A stretch of 64,000 bases of DNA from Syntrophotalea acetylenica (GTDB lineage Bacteria; Desulfobacterota; Desulfuromonadia; Desulfuromonadales; Syntrophotaleaceae), in the NCBI RefSeq assembly GCF_001888165.1, contig NZ_CP015455.1:62001-126000 (forward strand). Reading direction: 5' to 3'. Below the pieces are notes generated by a model. That model was not told the DNA's origin. It searched no databases and worked only from the letters and a program-made list of their open reading frames with translations. Every line of letters begins with the position of its first letter. Within the stretch, counting starts at the first letter, position 1. Both the position numbers and the translations under genes were made by a program. Positions 9,077 through 19,228 of this stretch are shown here, piece by piece.

Positions 9077-10353
9077 TCCTGTTCCCGCGAAAGTCCAAGC
9101 TGGAAACGGCTGACCCGCCCTTGCAGGTCTTCGGCCAGAGCATGAAGGCTTCGGGCCGACAGAGCCAGATTCTCCATGGCGGCCGACTGTTGTTCGCTGG
9201 CTGCCGAGGCTTCCTCGCTGGCGGCGGCATTTTCCGTAACCACGCGTGCGATCTCTTCGACGACATCGGCCGTTTTTCCAACTTCTTCGACCTGCTTCCG
9301 GGAAAGCATGCTGATGGCCTCCGCCCGCTCCCCGGCAAGCTTGGCCGTGGTGACAATCTCTTCAAACGCCTGGCCTGTCCGACGTACGGCAGAGCGACCC
9401 GCGCCCATGTCCGCCACATGTTCTTTCAGATCTGCCTGGATACGGACGCTTTCGTCCTGTAATACTTCGATCATGGCCATAATATCCGCCATGGCCCGTT
9501 CCGACGAATCGGCCAGTTTGCAGATTTCCTCGGCAACTACGGTGAAGCCCCGGCCGTGCTCTCCGGCACGCGCCGCTTCAATGGATGCATTGAGCGCCAG
9601 AAGATTGGTTTTTTGAGAAAGACCGGTTATGAGATCGGCCACCTTTCCAATCTTCTGCACCCGGGCGCTAAAGGACAGCATCTGCTGGCCGTGCTGCTCC
9701 ACACCGTCAAAAACCTGCCCGAGCTTGCCCATGGCGACATTCACCACCTGGCCGCCACGTTCCGCCGTGTGCATGGTTTCATTCGCGGCACCGGCCGCTG
9801 CCCGGGCGGCATCGGCAACCTGCTCGACCGTCAGGGTCATGTGCCGGAAGTGATCGGAGGCTTGTTCCACCATGGCCGACTGGGTTTCCGCTCCGCGGCT
9901 TATCATTTCCACGGCACCGTTCACCTCATGGGCCGAAGCCATGACTTGCTGGGACATGGCGGCAAGGCCCTGCGCTTCTTCGGCGACCCTCAAGGAAGAA
10001 GAACGGATATAGCCAACCAGCTCCCGCAAGTTGACCGTCACCAGATTGAGGGACTCGGCCAGTTCCGCTGTTTCGTCGGGCAGCAGATTGCTGGGCAGAC
10101 ACACCGTCTGGGAAAGATCGCCTCCACTGATGCGCCCTGCCGCTGTTTTAAGAACGAGAATATTGGCCGTGAATGCTTTTGAAAAAATCCACCCGAGCAA
10201 CAGGCCGACCAGCAGGGCACAGGCTGTCGAAAGAGCCTGTTCCATATAATGCGGCACCAGCCCTGCCGCCGGAACCAGATAGTTCAGAGCCACGATCGAG
10301 GCGACCACGATGATGAACCCCATGATGAATTTGTAGGTAATTTCAACTCTCAT
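9073..10353 (-). CDS. Methyl-accepting chemotaxis protein without periplasmic sensor
   Basis: 426 residues from ATG 10353, preceded by AAAGGAGC. Two membrane helices (about residues 9-28 and 40-58) are separated by only about a dozen residues, so there is no periplasmic ligand domain. A HAMP-like segment follows ([24 protein letters not shown]), then the long signalling coiled coil with the conserved hairpin tip ([35 protein letters not shown]). No C-terminal NWETF-type tether is present. It starts the coupled MCP-cheW-cheA-lolA run. It may sense membrane state or pair with another sensor. Longer reading from 10584 overlaps thiL and is not supported by a ribosome site. Confidence 0.92.
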   Translation of the reverse strand: MRVEITYKFIMGFIIVVASIVALNYLVPAAGLVPHYMEQALSTACALLVGLLLGWIFSKAFTANILVLKTAAGRISGGDLSQTVCLPSNLLPDETAELAESLNLVTVNLRELVGYIRSSSLRVAEEAQGLAAMSQQVMASAHEVNGAVEMISRGAETQSAMVEQASDHFRHMTLTVEQVADAARAAAGAANETMHTAERGGQVVNVAMGKLGQVFDGVEQHGQQMLSFSARVQKIGKVADLITGLSQKTNLLALNASIEAARAGEHGRGFTVVAEEICKLADSSERAMADIMAMIEVLQDESVRIQADLKEHVADMGAGRSAVRRTGQAFEEIVTTAKLAGERAEAISMLSRKQVEEVGKTADVVEEIARVVTENAAASEEASAASEQQSAAMENLALSARSLHALAEDLQGRVSRFQLGLSREQE

Positions 10354-10522
10354 CGACCAGCTCCTTTGACGCGGGCGAGTGGCGGGCCACCTGGCCGGGC
10401 GGCTTGAAACGTCCTGATTGTTTTCGGTTTCGGGCAAGGATCGTTCCAGCCGGCCGGTGGCTGCTGCTAGGACGTTACCGGCGGCTTTAAGGTTTACGAC
10501 CCGTTTCCGAAAAAGGCGCCGG

Positions 10523-11515
10523 TCAGCCCCCGGCAAAATGATTGAAACCTCGGCGATCGGCCGCCCGCACCTCCCCGGCAGCATTGCGCAGGCACAACCC
10601 TTCGCCAGCCGGAATTATGGTGCCGATTCGGGTAATCGGCACCGCCAGTTGATTGGCCAGAGCCTGCAAGGCACCCTCCTGTTCCGGCTGCGCGGCAAAC
10701 AGCAGCTCATAATCTTCGCCACCGCTCAGGGCGAGCGGCAAGAGCTGCGGTTCCAACGCCAGGGCAGACTGGAAAGGCCCGGAAAGAGGCAGGCAGGATT
10801 CTTCCAGCATGGCACCGACATTCGACGCCTTCAGAATATGCCCAAGGTCGGCAAGCAGGCCATCGGACACATCGATCATGGCGCGGGCCAGACCGTTTTC
10901 CGACAGAGCTTTCCCCAGGGCAACGCGGGCCACGGGATCGTGATGTCGGGAGGCAAGCCAGGGGTCGAGCGGTTGGCCGGCGGTATGCCGATGCAAAGCC
11001 AGGGCACTGTCTCCCAGGGTGCCGGAGACGTATATGGCCTGTCCCGGCGCAGCACCGGCACGGCGTACCTCCCGGCCTGCCGCAACCGCGCCTTCGGCGG
11101 TCACGCTGATCAGCAGCGGTCCCGGGGAGCGGCAGGTATCGCCGCCAACCAGGCAGGCTCCGTATTCCGCGGCGGCCTCAAGAAAACCATCCATGAACAA
11201 TTGCAGTTCTTCCACCGGGAAGTCAGCCGGAACCCCGAGGCCAAGGTAGAGATGGCGCGGCCGACCACCCATAGCCGCGATATCGCTGACGTTGACCGAC
11301 ACACTTTTGCGGCCCAGACGACGGCTGTCGGTCCAGCAACGCTGGAAATGGATTCCCTCGATGAGCAGATCCTTGCTGGTCAGAAGACGCTCGCCACGAG
11401 GCAATTCAAGAACCGCACAATCGTCGCCGATGCCGTGACAGACCCCCTCGCCGGTTACTGCAGCGGCACGGATACGTTCAATGAAACCGAACTCGCCAAG
11501 CTCCGAAAGTCTCAT
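10523..11515 (-). CDS. thiL: Thiamine-monophosphate kinase
   Basis: 330 residues, the standard ThiL length. It phosphorylates thiamine monophosphate to the active cofactor thiamine diphosphate in the cytoplasm. The AIRS-type fold is recognised by [10 protein letters not shown] at the start, [10 protein letters not shown] near residue 29, [11 protein letters not shown] near 47, [13 protein letters not shown] near 73, [11 protein letters not shown] near 122, [14 protein letters not shown] near 214 and [10 protein letters not shown] near 264. The start overlaps the lon stop by four bases. Window genes that need thiamine diphosphate include transketolase at 56103. The 169 bases between this gene and the MCP hold nothing I recognise. 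Confidence 0.95.
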   Translation of the reverse strand: MRLSELGEFGFIERIRAAAVTGEGVCHGIGDDCAVLELPRGERLLTSKDLLIEGIHFQRCWTDSRRLGRKSVSVNVSDIAAMGGRPRHLYLGLGVPADFPVEELQLFMDGFLEAAAEYGACLVGGDTCRSPGPLLISVTAEGAVAAGREVRRAGAAPGQAIYVSGTLGDSALALHRHTAGQPLDPWLASRHHDPVARVALGKALSENGLARAMIDVSDGLLADLGHILKASNVGAMLEESCLPLSGPFQSALALEPQLLPLALSGGEDYELLFAAQPEQEGALQALANQLAVPITRIGTIIPAGEGLCLRNAAGEVRAADRRGFNHFAGG

Positions 11516-13923
11516 GCCCTTTCCTCCAGGGCCGCCGCCAGGACATCCTCCACCCGGTCGGCAAAAACCAGCCGCAGCTTGCGCTTCATCGCCGCGGGCA
11601 CATCCGCCAGATCCTTCTGGTTGCGCCGTGGCAGCACCACGACCTGCATGCCGGCCCGCACTGCGGCCAGAAGCTTCTCCTTGACCCCGCCGACGGGCAA
11701 CACCTGGCCACGCAGAGTGATTTCTCCGGTCATGGCCACCTCACGATTGACCGGTCGCCGGGAGAGAATCGAAACCAGCGCGGTAAGCATCGTGACGCCG
11801 GCGCTCGGGCCATCCTTCGGGATGGCACCGGCCGGAACATGAACGTGCACATCGATCTTGTGGTGAAAATCGGGATCGATGCCGTATTGCTCGGCATGGG
11901 CCCGGGCATAGCTGAGGGCGGCCTGGGCGCTTTCCTTCATAACCGTGCCAAGTTGACCGGTCAGATGCAGTTGGCCGCTACCGGGCATGGCGCTGGCCTC
12001 GACATGCAGAATCTGACCGCCAACTTCGGTCCAGGCCAGTCCGGTAGCCACGCCTGTCTCGTGGCAACCCAGCTTGTCCTCGTCAGCAAACCGGGGCGGA
12101 CCAAGATAGGTGGCCACCGTGGCGCCGCTCACCCGCACCGGGCGCGAATTACCCTCGGCCCGTCGTCGCGCGATTTTGCGGCAGATACTGCCGATTTCCC
12201 GTTCCAGGTTTCGCAAGCCGGCCTCGGCGGTATATTCGGTTATCACGCGATGCAGAGCGTTGTTTGAAAAATCAAGATCGCCCGTTTGTAAACCGTTGGC
12301 CTCCAACTGTCTGGGAATCAGGTAGCGTCGGGCTATGGCAAGTTTCTGCTCGGCACTGTAACCGGCCAGGCGTATCACTTCCAGGCGATCCCTGAGCGCT
12401 GAAGGGACGCTGTCGAGAACGTTGGCCGTGGCGATAAACAGAACCTTGGAAAGATCAAAGGGCAAATGGATGTAATGGTCGGAAAAAGCATGATTCTGCT
12501 CGGGATCGAGCAATTCCAGCAACGCCGAGGACGGGTCGCCACGGAAATCGGCGCCGCCGACCTTATCCAGTTCATCCAGCATGAAAACCGGGTTGTTGCT
12601 GCCGGCCTGCTTCATTGCCTGAATGATACGCCCGGGCAGGGCGCCCACATAGGTGCGCCGATGGCCGCGAATCTCCGCCTCATCGCGCAATCCGCCGAGG
12701 GAAACGCGCACAAATTTGCGACCCAGGGCGCGGGCTATCGATTTACCGAGGCTGGTCTTTCCGACCCCCGGCGGGCCGACAAAACACAGCACCGGGCCTT
12801 TCAGTTTCTTTTTGAGCTTGCACACCGCCAGAAATTCCAGAATACGTTCCTTGACCTTTTCCAGATCGTAGTGATCCTCGTCAAGAATGACGCGGGACCC
12901 GGCCAGATCGATGCTGTCACGGGTTCCGGTCTGCCAGGGAAGTTCGGCCAGCCATTCCAGGTAGGTGCGCAGCATGGAATACTCGGCCGCTTCGACCGGC
13001 ATGGTTTCCAGGCGCTGCAGCTGTTTGCGGGCCTCCTTGCCGACATCGGCGGGCAATCGCGCCTTGTCGAGCTGGGCCCGCAGTTCCAGCAGGTCCTCCG
13101 CTTTGGCATCGGCTTCGCCGAGTTCGGCCTGAATCGCCCGCAGCTGCTCGCGCAGGAAAAATTCCCGCTGGGAACGGCCCATCTCGTCACGGGCCTGGCT
13201 CTGGATGCGGTGCTGGGTGGTTACCAGCTCCAGTTCCCGGACCAGAAGATCGTTGACCCGCTGCAGCCGACTCGACGCTCCGGTTTCTTCCAGCAACTGC
13301 TGTGCGATCGCGACCTTGAGCCCGAGATTGCTGGCCACCACGTCAGCCAGGCTGCCGGGATCCTCGATATTTTCCGCGGCAACCAGCATATCGTTGGGAA
13401 AGGTGCGGCCCAGACCCTGCAATTCGGTCAGCTGTTCGCGAACGCTGCGCATCAGGGCCTCGACCTCAAGGTCCGCTGCCGCTGCGACCGGCTCTTCCAG
13501 CGTTTCGATGGTCACGGTAAAGCAGGGCGAGTCGGCCAGATAGTCGACAATTCGCGCCTTGGCAAGACCCTGAACGAGAATCTTGCTGCGTCCATCGGGC
13601 AGCTTGAAAGATCGCATGATCAAGGCCAGGCTGCCGATGGAATAAATATCGTCAGCGGTGGGATCTTCCTGCCCGAGTTCCTTCTGGGCGGCAAGCATGA
13701 TCATGCGATCCCCGGCCAAAGCCTGTTCGACAGCGGCAAGCGACTGACTGCGGCCGATAAACAGGGGCAGAATCATATGTGGAAAAACGACGGCGTCCCG
13801 CACTGGCAGCAAAGGCACCCGGGCAGGAATATCAAAATCTCGAATGGGCTGTTGCAAGGTTTTCTCCTTGGGCGATTCCAGGGTTGGCAAAAAGGCGGAG
13901 AAGTCGCGGCGAGAAAACCGCAT
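11512..13923 (-). CDS. lon: ATP-dependent protease Lon
   Basis: Up to 803 residues: N-terminal substrate domain (VPLLPVRDAVVFPHMILPLFIGR), coiled coil, AAA module with Walker A GPPGVGKTSLGK and Walker B PVFMLDELDK, then the protease domain with catalytic Ser in KDGPSAGVTM and Lys about 43 residues on (GGVKEKLLAA). It degrades misfolded and regulatory proteins as a hexamer. ATG 13923 has no ribosome site; in the same frame TTG 13857 has AAGGAG six bases upstream, and would remove 22 atypical residues, so 13857 is probably the true start. It leads a packed run with thiL and the che genes (four-base overlaps). Confidence 0.96.
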   Translation of the reverse strand: MRFSRRDFSAFLPTLESPKEKTLQQPIRDFDIPARVPLLPVRDAVVFPHMILPLFIGRSQSLAAVEQALAGDRMIMLAAQKELGQEDPTADDIYSIGSLALIMRSFKLPDGRSKILVQGLAKARIVDYLADSPCFTVTIETLEEPVAAAADLEVEALMRSVREQLTELQGLGRTFPNDMLVAAENIEDPGSLADVVASNLGLKVAIAQQLLEETGASSRLQRVNDLLVRELELVTTQHRIQSQARDEMGRSQREFFLREQLRAIQAELGEADAKAEDLLELRAQLDKARLPADVGKEARKQLQRLETMPVEAAEYSMLRTYLEWLAELPWQTGTRDSIDLAGSRVILDEDHYDLEKVKERILEFLAVCKLKKKLKGPVLCFVGPPGVGKTSLGKSIARALGRKFVRVSLGGLRDEAEIRGHRRTYVGALPGRIIQAMKQAGSNNPVFMLDELDKVGGADFRGDPSSALLELLDPEQNHAFSDHYIHLPFDLSKVLFIATANVLDSVPSALRDRLEVIRLAGYSAEQKLAIARRYLIPRQLEANGLQTGDLDFSNNALHRVITEYTAEAGLRNLEREIGSICRKIARRRAEGNSRPVRVSGATVATYLGPPRFADEDKLGCHETGVATGLAWTEVGGQILHVEASAMPGSGQLHLTGQLGTVMKESAQAALSYARAHAEQYGIDPDFHHKIDVHVHVPAGAIPKDGPSAGVTMLTALVSILSRRPVNREVAMTGEITLRGQVLPVGGVKEKLLAAVRAGMQVVVLPRRNQKDLADVPAAMKRKLRLVFADRVEDVLAAALEERA

Positions 13924-13982
13924 CGCCGTAATGTGGAGGATTCATCATGGAGCACCCTTGGTGATTGACACCGGCAGCGCTG

Positions 13983-14747
13983 TCAGTTGTGCACCATGAA
14001 GCGGAAAGGGCTTTCCCCCTCGATATGGCCATTTTTACCGAAACGACGCTCGATAAGACTGACATGGCCGTCGTACGTGATTGCCAACACAGTGGAACAA
14101 CGCGTTCCGTAATCGGGCAAATGCACAAAAATAGCGCCAAGAGCCCGTTCCATATAACCGGGCAGGCCGGTTTCCGGCAAGGCCTCGGCCGGGGGTAAAT
14201 GTCGGTCGGCCAACACTTTCCATAGCTGTCCGGGATCAAAATCCGGTCGCGCCAAAAGCTTCTTTACCCGGTTTTTGGCCCGTTCCAGCTTGGGCCAGGG
14301 GGTATCCAGATGGTGATTGCTGAGCCCATAACAACCCGGAGCCAAAACCTGAAGGCCACCATCATCATTGGAAAAACAGGCCAGCGTGCGACTGTCTCCA
14401 GCCAGCAGGTTGAACCCGGCGTAACGGTGGGCCTGTGCGGCTATGCGTTCCAGGTAGTTCCGCGGCGCCTCGTCGCCCCGCAGATAGCCACTCACCAGAA
14501 GGCCGCGGGACGGCGCAGCGGAAACGGACCGCGAACCGCGCACGTTGGTCAGGGCCGCCCAGCGTCCCTGACTGGTCACCCCGAGCCAGGTGCCTCCGCC
14601 CTGCAGATCGCGCCCGGCCAGCACCTGCGGGGCATCGGACCAGAATGCGGCGGCGGCCGTCGGCCGCCGATAATATTCGTCCCGGTTGGCCGCGAGCACC
14701 AGGGCATAGTCGGGGTGCGCTCTGTGCGCCACGACGATCAGGCACAT
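13983..14747 (-). CDS. NRDE (TANGO2-like) family protein
   Basis: 254 residues starting MCLIVVAHRAHPDYALVLAANRDE, which holds the family's invariant N-terminal Cys2 and the NRDE motif. Other family stretches are GGTWLGVTSQGRWAALTNVR near residue 49, GFNLLAGD near 109, YGLSNHHLDTPWPK near 138 and RCSTVLAI near 221. The family has an Ntn-hydrolase-like fold with unknown biochemical function; the eukaryotic relative TANGO2 is tied to lipid or haem metabolism. The start is set at the MCLI methionine (14747), inside the last codons of the upstream methyltransferase gene (10-base overlap), rather than at the ATG three codons earlier. Confidence 0.9.
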   Translation of the reverse strand: MCLIVVAHRAHPDYALVLAANRDEYYRRPTAAAAFWSDAPQVLAGRDLQGGGTWLGVTSQGRWAALTNVRGSRSVSAAPSRGLLVSGYLRGDEAPRNYLERIAAQAHRYAGFNLLAGDSRTLACFSNDDGGLQVLAPGCYGLSNHHLDTPWPKLERAKNRVKKLLARPDFDPGQLWKVLADRHLPPAEALPETGLPGYMERALGAIFVHLPDYGTRCSTVLAITYDGHVSLIERRFGKNGHIEGESPFRFMVHN

Positions 14748-15325
14748 CTGCCACACGCTTCCGGCAGCGGTCGGCGTGCCACGACACCGGCAAGGCTTCC
14801 GCCTCGATGGGCCTGGTCGATTCCCTCCTCGTGCATCAGTATCTGCCAGCCATCGAGCAATTTCGGCAATTCTCCGGGATCGAGAGCAAAAGCCGGATTC
14901 CCCGGCCCCCCGGGGAACGCCCCCGCGCGGCTGAAAGTGCGCACGATCATAAATCCGCCCGGACGCACCAGTCGCCGCAGTTCGGGCAACAGGGAGCGCT
15001 GCAGATAAAAGAACTGCATAACGACATCAAACGGCGGCAAATCCAGGATGGGGCAGTCTTCCATATTCTGCTGCAACGTATCGATATGCAGGCCGCGCCG
15101 CCGCGCCTCGGCATCGACCTGCGCCAGGGCCTCGGCGGAGGCATCGACCGCTGTCACCCGATACCCTCGCATGGCCAAATACAGCGCATTGCGCCCGCGC
15201 CCGCAGGCCAGATCAAGCACCCGACCGGCCGGCGGCAACAGGTGCAGGCTCCGCACAAGCCAGGGGTCGGGATTACGTTCGCTGTGGGCCCGTTCCCGCC
15301 AGATTTGATTCCAGTCATTGGCCAT
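14738..15325 (-). CDS. SAM-dependent methyltransferase (TehB-like)
   Basis: 195 residues from ATG 15325 (an ATG seven codons upstream is possible). A class I Rossmann methyltransferase: motif I VLDLACGRGRNALYLAMRGYRV near residue 38, acidic loop AVDAS near 60, motif IV PPFDVVMQFFYLQRSLLPELRRLVRPGGFMIV around 95-128 (read in two parts). The NDWNQIWRERAHSER opening resembles small TehB/UbiE-like enzymes often annotated as tellurite resistance. The substrate is unknown. It is coupled to the NRDE gene by a 10-base overlap. The 74 bases between this gene and hldD are too short for another gene. Confidence 0.85.
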   Translation of the reverse strand: MANDWNQIWRERAHSERNPDPWLVRSLHLLPPAGRVLDLACGRGRNALYLAMRGYRVTAVDASAEALAQVDAEARRRGLHIDTLQQNMEDCPILDLPPFDVVMQFFYLQRSLLPELRRLVRPGGFMIVRTFSRAGAFPGGPGNPAFALDPGELPKLLDGWQILMHEEGIDQAHRGGSLAGVVARRPLPEACGRCA

Positions 15326-15399
15326 ATCCGGTTTTGAACGCCTCAAAATTAAGTATTTTTGCCAGGTCGGGCAATCCGCGCTGCGCCATCAGGTTCCGG

Positions 15400-16350
15400 C
15401 TAGCCGTTTTGCTGCAGCCACTCCATATAAAGCGCCACACCCTGTTCCACGGTACGAAAGCACCCATCGTAACCGGCCGCGCGCAGGCGGCTCAGATCCG
15501 CTTCGGTAAAACTCTGGTAGTGCCCCTTGAGATGCTCGGGAAACGGCACATACTGCAGTTCGCCGTGGTTGTGTGCCTTCAGTACCGCATGCGCGACATC
15601 GTTGAAGGTCTGGCTGCGGCCGGTACCGACGTTGTAAATCCCGGAGACTTCAGGATGATCGAGGAACCAGAGGTTGACATCCACAACGTCCCCCACATAA
15701 ACGAAATCCCGGCGCTGCTCCCCGTCGCCGAAGCCGTCGCAGCCTTCGAACAACCTGACACGGCCATCCTTTTGCAGCTGATTGCGCAAATGAAAAGCAA
15801 CGCTGGCCATACTCCCTTTGTGCTGCTCGCGGGGGCCGTAGACGTTGAAATAGCGGAAACCCGACACCTGACTGCGGGCCTGCGGAAGAAAACGCCGCAC
15901 GTACTGGTCAAACAGCGCCTTGGAATAGCCATACACGTTGAGCGGCCGCTCGAACTGAGGTTCCTCGCGAAACACCTGCCCACCCCCATAGGTTGCCGCG
16001 CTGGAGGCATACAGAAAAGGAATGCGCCGCTCCAGGCAATAGTGCAGCAGCGCCTTGGAATAGGCATAGTTGGTCTGCATCATGTAGCGGCCATCCCACT
16101 CGGTGGTGGTGGAACAGGCGCCCTGATGAATGATGGCATCGACGCGCTCGCCGAAGACCTCTTTGGAGGAGATGCGGGTCAGAAATTCATCCTTGTCCAG
16201 ATAGTCATGCAACCGCGCATCAGCAAGATTGGCAAACTTGGTGCCGTCGGTCAGGTCGTCGACAACCAGCAGGTCGTCGCGCCCCCGCGCATTGAGAGCC
16301 TGAACAATGTTGCTGCCAATAAAACCGGCGCCGCCGGTGACAATGATCAT
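15400..16350 (-). CDS. hldD: ADP-L-glycero-D-manno-heptose 6-epimerase
   Basis: 316 residues from ATG 16350, supported by AAGGAG nine bases upstream. It makes the heptose donor for the lipopolysaccharide inner core. The extended SDR fold shows the NADP-binding [20 protein letters not shown] start, the catalytic Ser-Tyr-Lys set ([11 protein letters not shown] and the YGYSKALFD motif with Tyr and Lys about 25 residues later), [12 protein letters not shown] near 170 and VGDVVDVN near 240. The HldD signature FNVYGPRE...[10 protein letters not shown] is clear. Standing alone, not in an LPS cluster within this window. It implies the cell builds a heptose-containing LPS core. Confidence 0.95.
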   Translation of the reverse strand: MIIVTGGAGFIGSNIVQALNARGRDDLLVVDDLTDGTKFANLADARLHDYLDKDEFLTRISSKEVFGERVDAIIHQGACSTTTEWDGRYMMQTNYAYSKALLHYCLERRIPFLYASSAATYGGGQVFREEPQFERPLNVYGYSKALFDQYVRRFLPQARSQVSGFRYFNVYGPREQHKGSMASVAFHLRNQLQKDGRVRLFEGCDGFGDGEQRRDFVYVGDVVDVNLWFLDHPEVSGIYNVGTGRSQTFNDVAHAVLKAHNHGELQYVPFPEHLKGHYQSFTEADLSRLRAAGYDGCFRTVEQGVALYMEWLQQNG

Positions 16351-16462
16351 AGATATTTTCTCCTTGTCCAGTGTTTGTGCCGCACTGCGGACGTCGGCAG
16401 ATCGCCCGGCATTTTCGTCTTCTAGCATGGGGTCGACGACGGTGCAAGCAAAAGCGGCCGGA

Positions 16463-19017
16463 TCAGGCCGGAACCGGTGTAAGGGGGCTGCCTTCCGCGG
16501 CCGGTGGCGTCAGAAAATCCGCCAGTACGCGCATGACATCCTCGGTACAGCCTCTGGCCACCGGCACTTCGGGGAGCGACCGCAAAAACATCCGCCCATA
16601 GCCCTTGTTGACCACGCGGCTGTCAAGAATGAGGACCACGCCGCGGTCCGCACGATGACGGATCAAGCGGCCGAAGCCCTGCTTGAATTTAATCACGGCC
16701 TGCGGCACGGTATATCCCATGAATGGATCACCGCCCGCCGCCGCAATCGCTTCGGCTCGGGCTTCCTGCACCGGCTCGGTGGGCACCTTGAACGGCAGGC
16801 GTGTAATGATGACCTGTTCCAGGGCGCGCCCGGGCACATCGACACCTTCCCAGAAGGAGTCGGTGCCGAACAGTACGCTGGACGGATCCCCGGCAAAGGT
16901 TTTAAGCAGGCGATGGCGGTTTTCCTCCCCCTGGCGCAGACAGTGAATGCCCCGTGCCTGCAGCACTGGCGCCAACTCGCCATGCACCTGCCGCAGCAGG
17001 CCGTAAGCCGTGAAAAGCACGAAGCTGCGGCCATCGGCTGCCACCACCGCGCGTTCCGTCAAGTCGCGTACCATGCCCGGATAACCGGTGCGGCCCGGCT
17101 CCGGAACGTCGTCCGGCACCACGACCAGAGCCTGGCGCGCAAAATCGAAGGGGAATGAAGCAGCAATTCCCGCACCCGGCCCGCCGCCACACGGTCGAGC
17201 CCGATGCGGTTTTCAAGATAGTCGAAAGTATGTCCGACTGCCAGGGTGGCACTGGTCAGCACCACGCTGCGAAACCGGTCATAAAGGCCAGTCTTGAGCT
17301 GCCCGGCAACCTCAAGCGGGGCGGCGCATAAGCGGGTGATGAGGCCGCGACCGCGGCCGATGCGACCCTCGGCCACCTCGAACCAGGCACAGGTGTGGTC
17401 GTCGCAGGCGATGAAAAATCGCAGGTCGGCGGCCATGGCATGCAAACGGTCGGCAACGCCGCCCAGGTCGGTCAGAGGCGAAATCAGCTTGTCCGCCACT
17501 GCCTCGGGCAGGGTCTCGCTGTCTTTCAACAGACCGTCAAGCTTCCGGGCCAGGTCTCCGGTGGCGGCGGCCAGCTCCCGCAGGCGATCAACCGCCGAAG
17601 GCCAGAATTCGCCGGTCCTGAGTTCCGGCACCACGCGCTGGCGCAGTTCTTCGTGGCCAATTCCGCCGCCAAAGGTCGCGACCAGATCGAGCCCAACCCC
17701 TTCGAGAACCTGGAGCGCACGTTCGTATAGAGCATGGCAGTCTCCGGAAAGAGTCTCCACCATTTCGTAAAAACGCCGATAAACCGCATCCTCGGTATCC
17801 GGAAGCTCCCGGGCCAGCTGATGCATGAACCGTGGCAGCAAACCCTTGTCCGGTTTTCGAAAGTGCCGTAATTTTCCCAGAACCCGCGCAAAACCGAAAC
17901 GGGTTACCTGACAGGCGAAATAGTGGGTCGCCACATCTTCGAGATGGTGCGCCTCATCGATAACGATGCGATCAAATGGCGGCAACACGGCAGCGGCGCT
18001 GTAATTGTCAGTCTGCTGGCGCAGGGCCAGATCGGACAGCAGCAGGGCGTGATTGACCACCAGAAGATCGGCCCCGGCAGCCTGGCGACGGGCCCGATGG
18101 AAAAAGCAGTTTCCGTATTGATGGCAGCGCACCCGCGCGCACTGGTCGGCCTCGCAACGCACTTCTTCCCACACCTCGGCGCGCGGCTGAAAGGACAGTT
18201 CCTCACGGGATCCTTCATGGGTGGCAGCCGCCCATTCGAGAATCGCGGCAAATTCCGCATTCGATTCGCTGTCGAACAGCCCCGGTTCCAGCCGCGCGGT
18301 TTCAGCCCGTCGGCGGCACAGGTAGTTGTTCCGGCCCTTGACCAGCACGGCACGAAACTTCAGCCCGGTAGCCCGCTGCAGAAAGGGCAGGTCCTTGCGG
18401 ATCAGCTGCTCCTGAAGATTGATGGTGTTGGTCGACACCACCACCCGTTCTTCATTGTCCAGCGCCCAGAGTATGGCTGGCACAAGGTAGGCCAGACTTT
18501 TGCCGGTGCCGGTGCCGGCCTCGATAACCGCCAACTGATCACGATTGAACGCCTCGGCGACGGCAAAGGCCATGCGCAGCTGTTCCGGCCGCTCCTCGTA
18601 ACCGGACAGGGTTGCGGCCACCACCCCGCCTGGACCAAGCAGCGCGGCAATACTTTCCGGCGCCAGGTGCTTGAGCTGACGCGGCGCAAAGGGTTCCACC
18701 ACCTTATACACATGTTCCACAGGGTTATCCACAACCAGGAAACCAACTCCGAGCGCCCCCAGTCGCGAAGCGATTTCCAGATCGGCCAGGGATGGTTCCA
18801 GATTTCCGGAGGGATGGTTGTGGATAACGACTTCACCATAATCGCAGTCCTGAATAACGGCAGGCACGGCATCGGCGTTGCCCCGCGCAAGCACCCGAAC
18901 CTTTTCAATCCGCAGTTCCGCATCGGTGACCCCACGAAAAAAGACTTCCCGCCCACCGGCTTCGGAGATGGCCTGGCGCATGGTTTCAACAACATCGGAT
19001 GTAAAGGTCTTCAGCAT
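16463..19017 (-). pseudogene. RadC/JAB-DinG helicase fusion, frameshifted
   Basis: A superfamily 2 XPD/DinG-type helicase with an extra N-terminal domain. Residues 1-110 carry the RadC/JAB metalloprotease-like signature HNHPSG (66-71) followed by PSLADLE with the third metal ligand Asp79. The helicase starts near 140: Walker A AGTGTGKS (167-174), cysteines of an XPD-like 4Fe-4S cluster (YLCRRR; CARVRCHQYGNC), VNHALL, DEAH box (VIDEAHHLEDVA), then helicase C motifs (SFVLFTAYG, SVLFGTDSFWEGVDVPG, QGFGRLIRHRADRG). The frame breaks in HSP|FDFARQALVVVPDD: the plus strand has GGGG at 17150-17153 where five are needed. Span 2555 plus one base gives 852 codons exactly. Probably an active gene with a base-calling loss; otherwise a recent pseudogene. 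Confidence 0.9.
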
Positions 19018-19120
19018 ACTCTGCTCTCCCAGGTCAACTGCTGGCCATTATAGGAAAGTAGCTGCGAAAAAGAAAGTCCGACCCAGGTTGAAAACCGGCG
19101 GCTTCAAGACCGTGCGGTCG

Positions 19121-19148
19121 TTGACAGGCCGTTCGGGAATGATACATT
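19121..19148 (+). promoter_or_regulatory. Sigma-70-like promoter before doxX-type gene
   Basis: TTGACA (19121-19126), a 16-base spacer and TACATT (19143-19148), oriented toward the DoxX gene starting at 19229. It lies in the 211-base divergent gap between the DinG fusion and the DoxX gene. The -35 is perfect and the -10 matches four of six positions. Confidence 0.5.
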
Positions 19149-19228
19149 GCTAACATGTTTTCATCGGCAAACATAAACATCCTTGAACCAAAGCCGGCAA
19201 CCATCGATGCAGACCGAGGAGGACAACC

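Noticed and set aside
10418-11842. 474-codon plus-strand frame opposite thiL and lon
   Set aside because: Antisense to two strongly recognised genes; composition is the usual shadow in G+C-rich DNA.
12466-13968. 500-codon plus-strand frame opposite lon
   Set aside because: Antisense shadow of Lon with no recognised domain.
18725-18827. Two perfect DnaA boxes (18725-18733 plus, 18819-18827 minus) inside the RadC-DinG gene
   Set aside because: They coincide with codons of the conserved HNHPSG and VDNP segments, so coding constraint explains them.
17923-19053. 376-codon plus-strand frame opposite the DinG fusion
   Set aside because: Antisense shadow; the helicase frame carries all motifs.
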